Notes: generated by a model not told the origin, from the sequence alone. DNA of 64,000 nt from Actinomycetota bacterium (GCA_016871395.1 VFYV01000007.1:24443-88442), one strand, 5' to 3'. Shown: positions 34,398-43,420, numbered from the stretch's first letter. Made by a program: numbers and translations.

Positions 34398-34628
34398 GTG
34401 GACATTCGTATCGGCGTGACGCAGGCAGTTCGTGAGATCACCCTCGAGCAAGCCGACGGCGAGCACGACGCGACCAAGTCCAAGGTCGAGGCGGCGCTGT
34501 CGGGTGCAGTGGACGTGTTGTGGCTCGTCGACAAGAAGGGACGCACGGTCGCAGTGCCGGCCGCCAAGATCGCCTACGTCGAGATCGGCACCACCGACGG
34601 CGAACGGCGCATGGGTTTCGGCGCGTAG
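34398..34628 (+). CDS. DUF3107 family small actinobacterial protein
   Basis: A 76-residue protein, widespread in actinobacteria and of unknown function. MDIRIGVTQAVREITLEQAD opens it; VLWLVDKKGRTVAVPAAKIA is its most recognisable block. AGGAGG lies six bases before the GTG. The last codons and stop (GFGA, stop) lie inside the first unit of a tandem hairpin repeat that continues downstream. Confidence 0.85.
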   Translation: MDIRIGVTQAVREITLEQADGEHDATKSKVEAALSGAVDVLWLVDKKGRTVAVPAAKIAYVEIGTTDGERRMGFGA

Positions 34629-34733
34629 GCCGAATCGGAGATGTGGTTTCGGCGCGTAGGCCGAATCGGAGATGTGGTTTCGGCGCGTCGGCCGAATCGG
34701 AGATGTGGTTCGGCGCGTAGGCCGAACTTGTGG
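34616..34733. repeat. 31-bp tandem repeat array with a hairpin in each unit
   Basis: Units lie at 34616-34646, 34647-34677 and 34678-34708, plus a shorter fourth at 34709-34733. The third has one base change, and the fourth has lost one T and diverges after GCCGAAC. Each unit contains TTCGGC-GCGTAG-GCCGAA, a six-pair stem with a six-base loop (GCGTCG in unit 3), followed by TCGGAGATGTGG. Unit 1 includes the stop codon of the DUF3107 gene. Serial hairpins could attenuate transcription into pdtaS or protect the upstream mRNA. Confidence 0.92.
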
Positions 34734-34776
34734 AGAATGACCTCGTGCGTCGCCCGAATGGGGCAGACTCGTAGGT

Positions 34777-36258
34777 ATGGCGACGCTTGCCGAACTCATT
34801 CGTCAGCACACCGAGATCTCCAAGGACGACACCGCGCACCTACAACAGTTGATCGGCGAGTGGGGAATGCTCGCCGACCTGTGCTTCGCCGACATGTTGC
34901 TGCACTTACCGTCGACGCACGGGTCGTGGGTCGTGGGAGCCCAGGTACGTCCGGCCACGGGTCAGACCATCTATCGCACCGACCTCGTCGACACTGAAGC
35001 CAACGCGCAAGAGGCCCGCTTGCTCGCCGAAGCAATGAAGTCTGGGCAAATTTGCGAGGGCGAACTGCACAAGCAGGGCATGGGCGATTCGGTGCACGTG
35101 CTGGCTGTCCCCGTGCACGGTGAGAACGGTCAGATCGCGGTTCTTACTCGCGAATGGAGTTCCAAAACCAGTCGTCAGCCCGGCGAGTTGGAACGCACCT
35201 ACTTGTCGATCTTCCATCGCTTCGCCGAGATGATCGCTCAGGGCTCGTTCCCGTTCCCCGGTCGCGCCGCGGATCTGTCGGCCGCCCCACGCGTGGGAGA
35301 CGGCGCGGTGGTTCTGGACGACGATGCGGTGATTCGCTACGCCTCACCGAATGCGGTGTCGGCCCTCCACCGAGTGGGTATCACCTCGAACGTGGTGGGG
35401 CAGGCGCTGAGCGAGCTCGGTTTCGCCGACAGTCCGGTGCGTCAGGCCTTCGAGCGCATGGAGCCGGTCATCGAGGAATTCGATCAGACCGCCGACGTGA
35501 CGCTGTTGGTTCGTTGTATTCCCATACTCAGCGACCACGTGGTGACGGGAGCCATGTTGCTCATCCGCGACGTCACCGAGTTGCGTCGTCGTGACCGACT
35601 GCTGCTGTCGAAGGACGCCACCATTCGCGAGATCCATCACCGGGTGAAGAACAACCTGCAGACGATCTCGTCGTTGTTGCGCCTGCAGGCCCGACGCTTG
35701 GGGTCGCCCGAGGCCAAAGCAGCGGTGCAAGAGAGCGTTCGTCGCATTCGCACCATCGCGTTGGTGCACGAAACTTTGTCCCGCGAGCCCGGTGACGACG
35801 TGGCCTTCATCGAGATCGTGCGGCCGTTGATGCGCTTGGCCGAGGAGGGGCTGCAGTCACCAGACCGCCCCGTGCGTTTCATGGTGCAGGGCGACGGCGG
35901 ACGTTTGCCGGCCACCATTGCCACGCCACTGTCGGTGGTGCTCACCGAGTTGTTGCAGAACGCCGTCGATCACGGCTTCCCCGAGGGTAGCGACGGGGGC
36001 TCGGTGGTGGTGGACCTCGGTGGTGACGACGACGAAATCGTCATTCGGGTCGTCAATGATGGACGCGGTCTCGATCCGGGCTTCGATCTGAACGGAGCCA
36101 CCGGACTCGGATTGTCGATCGTGCGAACCCTGGTAACGACCGAACTGAACGGTTCGATTTCCATTCGTCCCGGGACCCCCGCGGATTTGATCGCCGTCGG
36201 GATCGAGGCCCAACGTCGTGGTGACGGTACCGTCGTCGATCTGCGCCTGCCGCGCTGA
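34777..36258 (+). CDS. pdtaS: Sensor histidine kinase, PdtaS type
   Basis: A 493-residue soluble kinase. GAF-like domain at about residues 5-155, PAS at about 170-275 and HisKA_2 with phospho-acceptor His287 in EIHHRVKNNLQTISSLL, then HATPase with ELLQNAVDHGFPEG, NDGRGLDPGF and GLGLSIV. It matches mycobacterial PdtaS, which phosphorylates the RNA-binding antiterminator PdtaR. As in mycobacteria it sits next to a whiB1-like gene. A CAGACT box seven bases before the ATG suggests leaderless transcription. The cognate regulator is not in the window. Confidence 0.9.
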   Translation: MATLAELIRQHTEISKDDTAHLQQLIGEWGMLADLCFADMLLHLPSTHGSWVVGAQVRPATGQTIYRTDLVDTEANAQEARLLAEAMKSGQICEGELHKQGMGDSVHVLAVPVHGENGQIAVLTREWSSKTSRQPGELERTYLSIFHRFAEMIAQGSFPFPGRAADLSAAPRVGDGAVVLDDDAVIRYASPNAVSALHRVGITSNVVGQALSELGFADSPVRQAFERMEPVIEEFDQTADVTLLVRCIPILSDHVVTGAMLLIRDVTELRRRDRLLLSKDATIREIHHRVKNNLQTISSLLRLQARRLGSPEAKAAVQESVRRIRTIALVHETLSREPGDDVAFIEIVRPLMRLAEEGLQSPDRPVRFMVQGDGGRLPATIATPLSVVLTELLQNAVDHGFPEGSDGGSVVVDLGGDDDEIVIRVVNDGRGLDPGFDLNGATGLGLSIVRTLVTTELNGSISIRPGTPADLIAVGIEAQRRGDGTVVDLRLPR

Positions 36259-36274
36259 GTTCGACGCGCGGATG

Positions 36275-36595
36275 TCAGGATGCCGTGGTAGTGGCGCGGT
36301 TCTGCAGCGCGACGCGATTGCGGGCGGCAATTTGGCGACGAATGTTGCGGCGTTCCTCTTCGGACGTACCCCCCCAGATTCCCGAGTCCTGATTGGTCTC
36401 GAGAGCGAACTCGAGGCAACTGACACGCACGTTGCACTCGTTGCACACCTGCTTGGCCCGATCGATCTGCAGCAGGGCCTGGCCCGTTGTACCGACGGGA
36501 AAGAACAGCTCCGGGTCGGTGTCGCGGCAGATGGCTTCGCTGCGCCAGGAGTAATCGGCGGAACCGAGGGCGAGGGCAGAGGCGAGAATCGACAC
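36275..36595 (-). CDS. WhiB family iron-sulfur transcriptional regulator (WhiB1-like)
   Basis: A 106-residue [4Fe-4S] regulator. Ligands are Cys23 in EAICRDTDPELFFP and Cys51, Cys54 and Cys60 in CNECNVRVSCLEFAL. GIWGG is the sigma-contacting turn, and a basic RRNIRRQIAARNR tail binds DNA. WhiB1 binds nitric oxide through its cluster and interacts with the primary sigma factor. I chose the GTG at 36595, with GGAG six bases upstream; the frame continues 42 codons upstream without family character. It is convergent with pdtaS, as in Mycobacterium. Confidence 0.9.
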   Translation of the reverse strand: MSILASALALGSADYSWRSEAICRDTDPELFFPVGTTGQALLQIDRAKQVCNECNVRVSCLEFALETNQDSGIWGGTSEEERRNIRRQIAARNRVALQNRATTTAS

Positions 36596-36843
36596 GTTGA
36601 TCTCCAGATCGGCTCGGCTGGGGTACGAATCGTCCGACGAGGCCGTGGGGCGGACCCTTGAAGGTTGGCAAATGGACGCTGAAATCGCAAGGGGGCGAGC
36701 CATTTTTTGTCCCGGAACCAACGAATTCCGACGACGAATCGGCGAGGATTAGGTCACATTCCATTGACACGACGTAGATGATGTGGGTCCTGAAGCCGCT
36801 CACGGTCGAGCGTTCGGGGACTGGATCGGGTCGGGGGAGGCGA

Positions 36844-37563
36844 ATGAGACCGGGCACACAAGTGATCGCTCACCGAGGAGCATCGCGAGCCGAGATGGAG
36901 AACACGGCGTCCGCTTTCCGACGGGCCGTGCGGATGGGATCGCACTCGGCCGAGTTGGATGTGCGTCGCACGTCGGATGGTGTGCTCGTCGTGCATCACA
37001 ATCCGAATCTCGACGACGGACGGTTGGTGGCCTCGTTGCCCTTCGCCGACCTCCCCGAGCACGTCTGCACCCTCGACGAGGCTCTCGACGCCTGTTCTCC
37101 GATGTGGGTCAACGTCGAGATCAAGAACGATCCGAACGAACCCGACTTCGACCAATCCGAATCGATCGCCGATGACACCATCGCCTGCCTCGCCGAGCGC
37201 AGCGAGGGCGACCAACGCTGGTTGATCTCCTCGTTCCGTCGTGAGACCATCGATCGTTGTCGAGCGCTGCGCCCGAGCATCGCCACCGCGTGGCTGACCG
37301 TCGGGGTTCGCGACGAGGATCGGGCCTCGTGCATCGCGTCATTGAGGACCGCTGGCCACACGGCGATTCATCCGTGGTTCGGACACCTGTCCGAGGAGAT
37401 GATCCATGATTTTCACGCCGCAGGACTGAAGGTGAACACCTGGACCTGTGACGACCCGGTGCGCATGCAGGAGTTGATCGACTGGGGAATCGACGGTATC
37501 TGCACGAACATTCCCGATGTGGCCCTGAGCGTGGTCGCACGGGGCTCAGGCGGGGAAGAGTAG
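36844..37563 (+). CDS. Glycerophosphodiester phosphodiesterase
   Basis: A 239-residue TIM-barrel enzyme cleaving glycerophosphodiesters to glycerol-3-phosphate. VIAHRGASRAEMENTASAF supplies the catalytic His10 and Arg11 and the acidic ligand Glu19. ELDVRRTSDGVLVVHHN gives the second acid pair and histidine. WTCDDPVRMQELIDWGIDGI is the typical end block. The ATG at 36844 has GGGGGAGG just upstream. It overlaps the convergent kinase gene by 18 bases. Confidence 0.9.
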   Translation: MRPGTQVIAHRGASRAEMENTASAFRRAVRMGSHSAELDVRRTSDGVLVVHHNPNLDDGRLVASLPFADLPEHVCTLDEALDACSPMWVNVEIKNDPNEPDFDQSESIADDTIACLAERSEGDQRWLISSFRRETIDRCRALRPSIATAWLTVGVRDEDRASCIASLRTAGHTAIHPWFGHLSEEMIHDFHAAGLKVNTWTCDDPVRMQELIDWGIDGICTNIPDVALSVVARGSGGEE

Positions 37564-38532
37564 TTTCACCGCGTCGGGCACGTGCCGAAAATGCAGTCGA
37601 CCGGTCTCGCCCAGATAATCCCCGTCGACTTGATACGGAAACGGGGTGTGATGCTCGATGATCAACTCGTGGACATCGTCGAAACGAGTCACATGTTCAC
37701 TGGGCTCGACGCCCCCTCCGCGCAGGGCTCCGGCAAGCGTGCGAAGGATCACCCGGGCCGACATCGTGCGGAACGTGACCGCGACGAGCGGTTTGTCGAA
37801 ACCGGCTTTCGGGGAGAGGTCGAGGGGGCGATTGCCGAGAAAGGTGTACGGGTTCGTGTTCAGCACCACCGTGAAATAGCCATCATCGACGCGGCGAGGG
37901 GGATCGAAGCGCGCAGGGTTCTGACCCGACGAGTCGACGTCGAGTCCGCCCGGGCCACCGATGGCACCGTCGGTGGCCACCGTGAAGTGCGGGTGCGAGC
38001 GGTCGTAGCCGAACATCCACGTTTTCAAGGCGGCGTAGATGAACAGAGGATGTCCCGCCCACCGTTTCAGCGAGGCGCGAGTCTCCACGGTTCGCACCAC
38101 CGCGGCGTCGTAGCCGATACCGGTGTGGAAGCAGAAGAAGCGGCCGTTCACCCGACCGAGACCGACCGACCGAATGTTGGCGTCGGGGTCGGCGAGACCG
38201 TTGACCAACAGGTTGCTGGCTGCCACCGGGTCGTTGGGCAACCCGATGGTGCGGGCGAAAACGTTGGTGCTGCCGCCGGGCAACACCCCGAGGGCGGTCT
38301 CGGTGCCCGCGACCCCGGTGGCCACCTCGTTCAAAGTGCCGTCGCCGCCGAAGGAGATCACGAGGTCCACCCCGCGGTGGGCGGCGTCCTGGGCGAAGCG
38401 CGTGGCGTGGCCTCGTCGGTTGGTCTCGACGATCTGCACCTCGTGGGTGCGCGACAGGGCCCGATGGACGATCACCGTGTTCCGGGCCGTCACCGAGGAG
38501 GCGAAGGAGTTGACGACCAGCAGGATGCGCAC
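37546..38532 (-). CDS. Diacylglycerol/lipid kinase family protein
   Basis: A 328-residue DAGK-catalytic protein of the YegS/DgkB/LCB5 group. LLVVNSFASSVT, then ISFGGDGTLNEVATG (nucleotide-binding GGDGT) and LPGGSTNVFARTIGLPNDP are the core motifs. The C-terminal beta-sandwich ends YQVDGDYLGE. It probably phosphorylates diacylglycerol or a related lipid. In mycobacteria a homologous gene lies near whiB1; here a GDPD gene is inserted between. The GTG start has a TACGGT box eight bases upstream. Confidence 0.88.
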   Translation of the reverse strand: MRILLVVNSFASSVTARNTVIVHRALSRTHEVQIVETNRRGHATRFAQDAAHRGVDLVISFGGDGTLNEVATGVAGTETALGVLPGGSTNVFARTIGLPNDPVAASNLLVNGLADPDANIRSVGLGRVNGRFFCFHTGIGYDAAVVRTVETRASLKRWAGHPLFIYAALKTWMFGYDRSHPHFTVATDGAIGGPGGLDVDSSGQNPARFDPPRRVDDGYFTVVLNTNPYTFLGNRPLDLSPKAGFDKPLVAVTFRTMSARVILRTLAGALRGGGVEPSEHVTRFDDVHELIIEHHTPFPYQVDGDYLGETGRLHFRHVPDAVKLLFPA

Positions 38533-38646
38533 CGTCGATGACCGTACCAGCCGTGGTCGCCGGCCCTGAGTCGTCGGTCACCAGCCCGGTTTTCGGGCGT
38601 GGCGGGTTGTGCGAATCGGCCCCGTAGACAGCAGAATGCAGTCCTT

Positions 38647-39420
38647 ATGAACATCATCGTGTGTGTCAAGCAGATCCCCGATCCGGCCAATCCGGGCGCT
38701 CTCGACGGAAACAACGCTTTGAAGCGCGACGGCAAGCTGATCCTCGACGAATCCGACAGTTACGGCGTCGAAATGGCGCTGCAGTTGGTCGATGCCGCCG
38801 GTGGTGGAGAGGTGAGCCTCGTTTCGATGGCTCCCAACAGTGAGACCGCGGGGTTGCGCACCGCCCTCGCGATGGGCGCCGCCAAGGCCGTTCTTGTGAG
38901 TGACCCGGCCCTACAAGGAAGTGATGCGCTGACCACCGCGAAGATTCTCGCTGCCGCTGCGCAACGTCTGGGTGGCGCCGACCTCATCATCGCGGCCACC
39001 GAGTCGAGCGATGGTTACACCGGCACCGTGCCCGAGCAGATGGCCGAAATCCTCGGACTTCCATCGGTGACTTTCGCCAAGAAGGTGTCGATCGATGGCG
39101 GTGTCTTGAGAGCCGATCGGCAGACCGAAGACGGATACGACGAAGTCACCTGTCCACTGCCGGCGCTGATCTCGGTTACTGCCGGCGTGGTGGAGCCTCG
39201 CTACCCGAGTTTCAAGGGAATCATGGCGGCCAAGTCGAAGCCGGTCGACGAAGTCAAGGCGTCCGACCTCGGTGTCACTCCGGTCGGCTGGGACGGGGCC
39301 GGTCAGAAGATCACCAGCGTCACTCAGGCCGAGGCCCGTGCAGCCGGTGAGGTCATCGAGGACGACGGCGAAGCATTCGGCAAGATCGTGGCCTTCCTCG
39401 AGGGTCTCAAGGTCATCTGA
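38647..39420 (+). CDS. etfB: Electron transfer flavoprotein beta subunit
   Basis: A 257-residue AMP-binding subunit of ETF, passing electrons from acyl-CoA dehydrogenases to the respiratory chain. MNIIVCVKQIPDPA is the classical start, followed by DESDSYGVEMALQL, VSMAPNSETAGLRTALAMGA and ATESSDGYTGTVPEQMAE. The ATG at 38647 fits the family start; the frame opens 16 codons earlier. etfA follows after 31 bases. Confidence 0.95.
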   Translation: MNIIVCVKQIPDPANPGALDGNNALKRDGKLILDESDSYGVEMALQLVDAAGGGEVSLVSMAPNSETAGLRTALAMGAAKAVLVSDPALQGSDALTTAKILAAAAQRLGGADLIIAATESSDGYTGTVPEQMAEILGLPSVTFAKKVSIDGGVLRADRQTEDGYDEVTCPLPALISVTAGVVEPRYPSFKGIMAAKSKPVDEVKASDLGVTPVGWDGAGQKITSVTQAEARAAGEVIEDDGEAFGKIVAFLEGLKVI

Positions 39421-39451
39421 CTCAAGGCAAACACGCAGAACGGACGGAACA

Positions 39452-40414
39452 ATGGCAATCGACAACATTTGGGTTTTCGCTCAGGTTTCCAACGGTGGTC
39501 CCACCACCGCGTCACTCGAACTCGTCACCAAGGCCCGCAGCCTCGGCGGTTCGGTCGCCGTGTGGGTGGCCGGTGACGGCTCCACGGTGGCGGGCGCTCT
39601 CGGCGCGTATGGTGCGACCAAGGTCTATGGCGTCGACTACGGCAGCAATCTCGCCGGCTCGGCCGTGGCCTCGGCCATGAAGTCGGTCATCGACGCGGGC
39701 GACTCGCCCGATCTCGTGATGTTCCCGCAGTCGTACGAGGGTCGCGATGTCATGTCACGTCTGTCGGTGAAGCTCGACCGAACGGTCATCACCAACAACA
39801 CCGATATCGCGGTGACCGGCGATTCGGTCACCGTGACCACCCCGATCTTCGGTGGCAACACGTTGGTCTCCACCACCTTCACCGGAGGTGCTCCCTACCT
39901 GGCGGCTTTCCGTCCCAAGTCGTTCGCTCCCGAGTCCGCCGGATCCGCTGCCGCCACGGTGCAGGCCGTCGGTGTTCCCGATCTCGGGGCCACCGGCACC
40001 GCCAAGGTGATCGCGGTCCACGTCGAGGAAACGACCGGACCCAAACTCGACGAGGCCGACATCGTGGTGTCGGGCGGTCGTGGCCTTGGTGAGAGCGCCA
40101 AGTACGAATTGGTCGAGCAGTTGGCCAAGGTCCTGAAGGGTGCCCCTGGTGCGTCGCGCGCGATCGTCGATGCCGGATGGGTTCCCTACAGCTACCAAGT
40201 CGGTCAGACCGGCAAGGTCGTGAAGCCCAGCGTGTACATCGCGGCCGGCATCTCGGGCGCCACCCAGCACATGGTGGGCATGAAGGGCTCGAAGAACATC
40301 ATCGCGATCAACAAGGACAAGGAGGCGCCGATCTTCGGAATCGCCGACCTTGGCATCGTGGGCGACGTCCACAAGGTGCTCCCGAAGTTGATCGAGGCCC
40401 TTCAGGGTCGCTGA
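39452..40414 (+). CDS. etfA: Electron transfer flavoprotein alpha subunit
   Basis: A 320-residue FAD-binding subunit. [20 protein letters not shown] opens it. The C-terminal FAD signature is [40 protein letters not shown] and [17 protein letters not shown]. The partner is EtfB upstream. A symmetric hairpin at 40418-40435 closes the transcript between it and a convergent gene. Confidence 0.96.
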   Translation: MAIDNIWVFAQVSNGGPTTASLELVTKARSLGGSVAVWVAGDGSTVAGALGAYGATKVYGVDYGSNLAGSAVASAMKSVIDAGDSPDLVMFPQSYEGRDVMSRLSVKLDRTVITNNTDIAVTGDSVTVTTPIFGGNTLVSTTFTGGAPYLAAFRPKSFAPESAGSAAATVQAVGVPDLGATGTAKVIAVHVEETTGPKLDEADIVVSGGRGLGESAKYELVEQLAKVLKGAPGASRAIVDAGWVPYSYQVGQTGKVVKPSVYIAAGISGATQHMVGMKGSKNIIAINKDKEAPIFGIADLGIVGDVHKVLPKLIEALQGR

Positions 40415-40417
40415 GCG

Positions 40418-40435
40418 CTCGGCCGTCAGGCCGAG
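40418..40435. terminator. Symmetric hairpin between convergent genes
   Basis: CTCGGCC-GTCA-GGCCGAG, seven pairs with a four-base loop, just after the etfA stop and overlapping the stop codon of the opposing gene. There is no T-run on either side, so it may be a weak bidirectional terminator. Confidence 0.4.
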
Positions 40436-41451
40436 TCCCGGGCCATCAGCCCGTACGACAATCCGTCGATCGGGTCGACGGCGATCAGGCTCAGGTCGTA
40501 ACCGGTCGTCGCTCCATCATCGAAGCGAAACCAGCGCAGGCTCCCGCTCACCGCTCCGACCTCGACGCCCAGTTCGCCGTCGTCCACGAGTTCGTTCCAG
40601 TCATCGGTGATTCCGCCGAGCGCGGCCAGAAGCCACCATGTGCCGAAGCGTCCGAGAGCTCCTCCGCGCCGCCGTCCATGCGCGCCACCGGAGGCCCCAC
40701 ACCACGCCAACCACGACAACGCGTCACGGGAATCGATGGGCGTGAGACGGGCCGAGTTCAAGCCCAGAGCTCGCAGGGCGTGCGACGCGTCGCCTTCGAC
40801 AGCGACCGATTCGGCACGTCCGTTCGACGCCGACGTCCACGGCTCCACCAACGAGCGAAGTGCCGAGGTCACGCTGGAGTCGTCGATGGTCATTGCCGAC
40901 CCAGCGGAGCTCACCGGAATCCAATCGTCTTGCCACCGATCCGTGGGGCACGGTGAGGCGACCCCCTCGTCGTTGTAGGTCGGTACGGCGTACGCCGGTT
41001 CCCAGTCGAGCAAGCGAAGCGGCAGATCGAGGCCCGATGCGTCGTCCTCGATCGGCGTGTCACCGCGCAACACGCGCTCGTGAGCCACGAAAGATCGTCG
41101 TGGCCCCGATTCCAGCAAAGCCGATAATTCATCCCAAGAGTGATGTTGGGCGATCACCTCGGTCAACGGCCCGATGGTGAAACGACCGCTGTCCTCACCC
41201 AGCACCGAACAAGCCGCCGCCGCCGGGGCCCACAGGGCGATGCGATACTCGGCCAATGTCGCGGTCGGCCACACCTGTCGACCGGTCGTGGTGGCGGCCC
41301 GGCATCGCGAGCGGACGCGTATCAAACCGTCCCAATCGCGCGACGCGCACCGCGCATCGATCAGTCGCACCAATCCGTCGAGATCGGCGCGATCCACCAA
41401 CGCGTCGAGTTCGTCATCGGCCACGGGTTGCGTACCGTCGTCTCGGGTCAT
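40426..41451 (-). CDS. Hypothetical protein, fourth gene of the DUF3090 operon
   Basis: A 341-residue soluble protein I do not recognise. It is acidic at the N-terminus (DELDALVDRADLDGLVRLID, helical). The centre has tryptophan-rich pieces (DRWQDDWIPV), and the C-terminus has GALGRFGTWWLLAALGG and SLRWFRFDDGATTGYDLSLI. There is no signal peptide, membrane helix or catalytic motif. It follows the SCO1664-type gene after six bases, so it is part of that operon and probably acts with it. Confidence 0.7.
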   Translation of the reverse strand: MTRDDGTQPVADDELDALVDRADLDGLVRLIDARCASRDWDGLIRVRSRCRAATTTGRQVWPTATLAEYRIALWAPAAAACSVLGEDSGRFTIGPLTEVIAQHHSWDELSALLESGPRRSFVAHERVLRGDTPIEDDASGLDLPLRLLDWEPAYAVPTYNDEGVASPCPTDRWQDDWIPVSSAGSAMTIDDSSVTSALRSLVEPWTSASNGRAESVAVEGDASHALRALGLNSARLTPIDSRDALSWLAWCGASGGAHGRRRGGALGRFGTWWLLAALGGITDDWNELVDDGELGVEVGAVSGSLRWFRFDDGATTGYDLSLIAVDPIDGLSYGLMARDSA

Positions 41452-41457
41452 GTCGAA

Positions 41458-42165
41458 TCAGACCATCGGCCAGGGATAACGCTGCCCCGTGGAGTCGACG
41501 GGGAACATGCCACCTTCGGCGAGCAGGCGCGCGCGATCGATCACGGCTTCCACTTCGTCGGCTTCGAGGAGTTCGTGCAGGGCGGCGGGCGGCTCGACGG
41601 CCACCGCGCGCACGCGTTCGCGAAGATCGTCCGACAATGGCTCTCCGCCGAACTCCCAGATCACGGTGCGCAGTTTGAAGTCGGCCGAGAAACACAGTCC
41701 GTTGTCGATGGCCCATACCCGGTCGTCGGCATCGATGAGGCAATGTCCACTCTTGCGGTCGGTGTTGTTGACCACGATGTCGAAGGCGGCGATGGCGCGG
41801 AATTGATCGTGCAGGTCCGTGCGCCTTTCGAACAACGTGAAATAGTGCTCCTCGAAGCGAGCGTCGATGAACCACTGCAATGAGCCTTCTCCGAACGGGC
41901 CGTCGCGCACGATGGTGGGTGGGACCACGTGAAGCCCCATCGCGTCGGATAGAACACAGGCCGCCACCTCGCGCTTGAAGAGTCCGGAGGGGAAGTCCCA
42001 CAATGGTCGCTCACCGCGCAGGGGTTTGTAGATGGCCTGCCCGGACTCGACCGCGCCGTCGAGGTCACGACGCAAGTTCACGAGGAAGGTGGCGTTGCTG
42101 CTGTAGGGCATGCGACCTTCGACCTCGATGTCGGCCAGGCGCAGCAACACGTTGATGTCGACCAC
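41458..42165 (-). CDS. SCO1664 family protein (PI3/4-kinase-like fold)
   Basis: A 235-residue member of an actinobacterial family distantly resembling phosphatidylinositol 3/4-kinases. IYKPLRGERPLWDFPSGLFK carries the ATP-contacting lysine, and KREVAACVLSDAMGL follows. NNTDRKSGHCLID resembles the catalytic loop with its Asp-Arg, and WAIDNGLCF the metal-binding IDN/IDH motif. Substrate and activity are unknown. It lies six bases from its neighbours on both sides, in the same order as in Streptomyces and Mycobacterium. Confidence 0.82.
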   Translation of the reverse strand: MVDINVLLRLADIEVEGRMPYSSNATFLVNLRRDLDGAVESGQAIYKPLRGERPLWDFPSGLFKREVAACVLSDAMGLHVVPPTIVRDGPFGEGSLQWFIDARFEEHYFTLFERRTDLHDQFRAIAAFDIVVNNTDRKSGHCLIDADDRVWAIDNGLCFSADFKLRTVIWEFGGEPLSDDLRERVRAVAVEPPAALHELLEADEVEAVIDRARLLAEGGMFPVDSTGQRYPWPMV

Positions 42166-42171
42166 GGCGCC

Positions 42172-42714
42172 TCAGTTCATCCGTGGGCAGAAATGTCCGT
42201 CGGGATCCACCGGGCGTTCGCAGTACACGCAATCAGGGCGACCAGCCGACACCACCCGGTCGGTGTGCTCGCAGAACGCCATCGCTTGGGCCCGCGTGAG
42301 CGAGACCCGCACGCGAGATCCCGAGTCCTCGTCGCTGTCGTCGCGGTCGGCGAGTACCGCGTCGTCCTCGTCGTTCTCGTCATCACCATCGGGGCCGGCG
42401 AACTCGCGAAGGTGCAAGACGAAGTGATCGCCGGAACGGTCGAACTCGAGAGCCACAGCGCCCAGTGTGAACACCTCGTCGACCGGCTCGCTCAGGGTCA
42501 TCACGTTGCGTGGTGGTTGGCCCTCGGGGACAGGAAGATGCTTGAGGGCCCGACGCAGAAACTGCGAGATGGCAGCCGCCTGCTGCTTTTCGCAGCGCAC
42601 GGTCACCGATCGGTTCCCCCTGCGAACCTGCAAGAAGAAGGTACGTCGACCAGGGGTGCCGACGGCTCCCGTGGTGAGCACATCAACGTGTTCGAAGTCG
42701 GCGAAGAACGGCAT
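42172..42714 (-). CDS. DUF3090 family protein
   Basis: A 180-residue protein of unknown function found beside SCO1664-type genes in actinobacteria. The N-terminal half is beta-rich (RRTFFLQVRRGNRSVTVRCE), then comes an acidic low-complexity stretch (about 118-140, mostly D and E), then SLTRAQAMAFCEHTDRVV. It ends in a small zinc-ribbon-like CVYCERPVDPDGHFCPRMN with three cysteines and a histidine. Its tight operon position suggests a complex with the kinase-like protein. Confidence 0.85.
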   Translation of the reverse strand: MPFFADFEHVDVLTTGAVGTPGRRTFFLQVRRGNRSVTVRCEKQQAAAISQFLRRALKHLPVPEGQPPRNVMTLSEPVDEVFTLGAVALEFDRSGDHFVLHLREFAGPDGDDENDEDDAVLADRDDSDEDSGSRVRVSLTRAQAMAFCEHTDRVVSAGRPDCVYCERPVDPDGHFCPRMN

Positions 42715-42721
42715 GGTGGTG

Positions 42722-43396
42722 TCAGGAGGGTCGCAATTCGGCCAATGAGCCGCCGGTGGAGTTCACCGTGAGCACGATCGGTCCGGCGGGGGAGTAGGCG
42801 ATCGCCGACACCGAACAGGTGCCGATGACGATGCGTTGAAAAAGGTCGATGTGGGTGCCCATGGCGTGGGCGACGGCGGCCTTGATGGGATCGGCGTGAG
42901 AGACACACACGATGGTTTCACCGCGATGCTTGGCGCAGAGGCGGTCGAGCGTGGACACCATGCGCGTCTGCATCTCGGTGAAACTCTCGCCGGACGGGAA
43001 TCGGAAGGTCGACGGAGAGCGCTGAACCGTGGTCCATTCCGGCAACTTCATCAGTTTGGAGAGGGCGGCCCCGGTCCAATCGCCGAAGTCGCACTCCAGC
43101 AGGCCCTTGTCGATGGCGACCTTTTGTCCCACCGCACGTGCGATGGGGGCGGCGGTCTCACGAGCCCGCTCCAACGGCGACGCGTAGACCGCATCGATCT
43201 TGCGCATCACGCTGAGGCGTTCGGCGGCGGTTGCGGCTTGCCGGTGTCCGACATCGGACAGATGCAGACCGGTGGCTCGTCCGGGGAGCAACTTGCCGGT
43301 GGTGGGCGTCTGACCGTGACGCACCAGTAAAACCAACGTCGACGCGGGCGGGGCGCTCTTGGCGAGCTTCTTTGGAGCGGATTTCTTGCGGGTCAT
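42722..43396 (-). CDS. Histidine phosphatase of the MSMEG_4193 family
   Basis: A 224-residue phosphoglycerate-mutase-fold protein: LVLLVRHGQTPTTGKLLPGR (RHG at 26-28), YASPLERARETAAPIA, ECDFGDWTG and VCVSHADPIKAAVAHAMG. It is the first gene of the four-gene DUF3090 operon. Pairing a phosphatase with a kinase-like protein is suggestive of opposing reactions, but the substrate is unknown. I chose the ATG at 43396; the frame runs far upstream only as a shadow of the divergent UDG gene. Confidence 0.87.
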   Translation of the reverse strand: MTRKKSAPKKLAKSAPPASTLVLLVRHGQTPTTGKLLPGRATGLHLSDVGHRQAATAAERLSVMRKIDAVYASPLERARETAAPIARAVGQKVAIDKGLLECDFGDWTGAALSKLMKLPEWTTVQRSPSTFRFPSGESFTEMQTRMVSTLDRLCAKHRGETIVCVSHADPIKAAVAHAMGTHIDLFQRIVIGTCSVSAIAYSPAGPIVLTVNSTGGSLAELRPS

Positions 43397-43420
43397 GATC
43401 GATGCCAACCTAGTGGGGTC

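Noticed and set aside
34616..34733. Possible CRISPR array
   Set aside because: The 31-base units abut directly with no spacers, each contains a stop-codon-derived sequence, and no cas gene is nearby.
36596..36721. 42-residue extension of the WhiB protein
   Set aside because: WhiB1-like proteins start shortly before the first cysteine, and a GGAG ribosome site stands six bases before the GTG at 36595.
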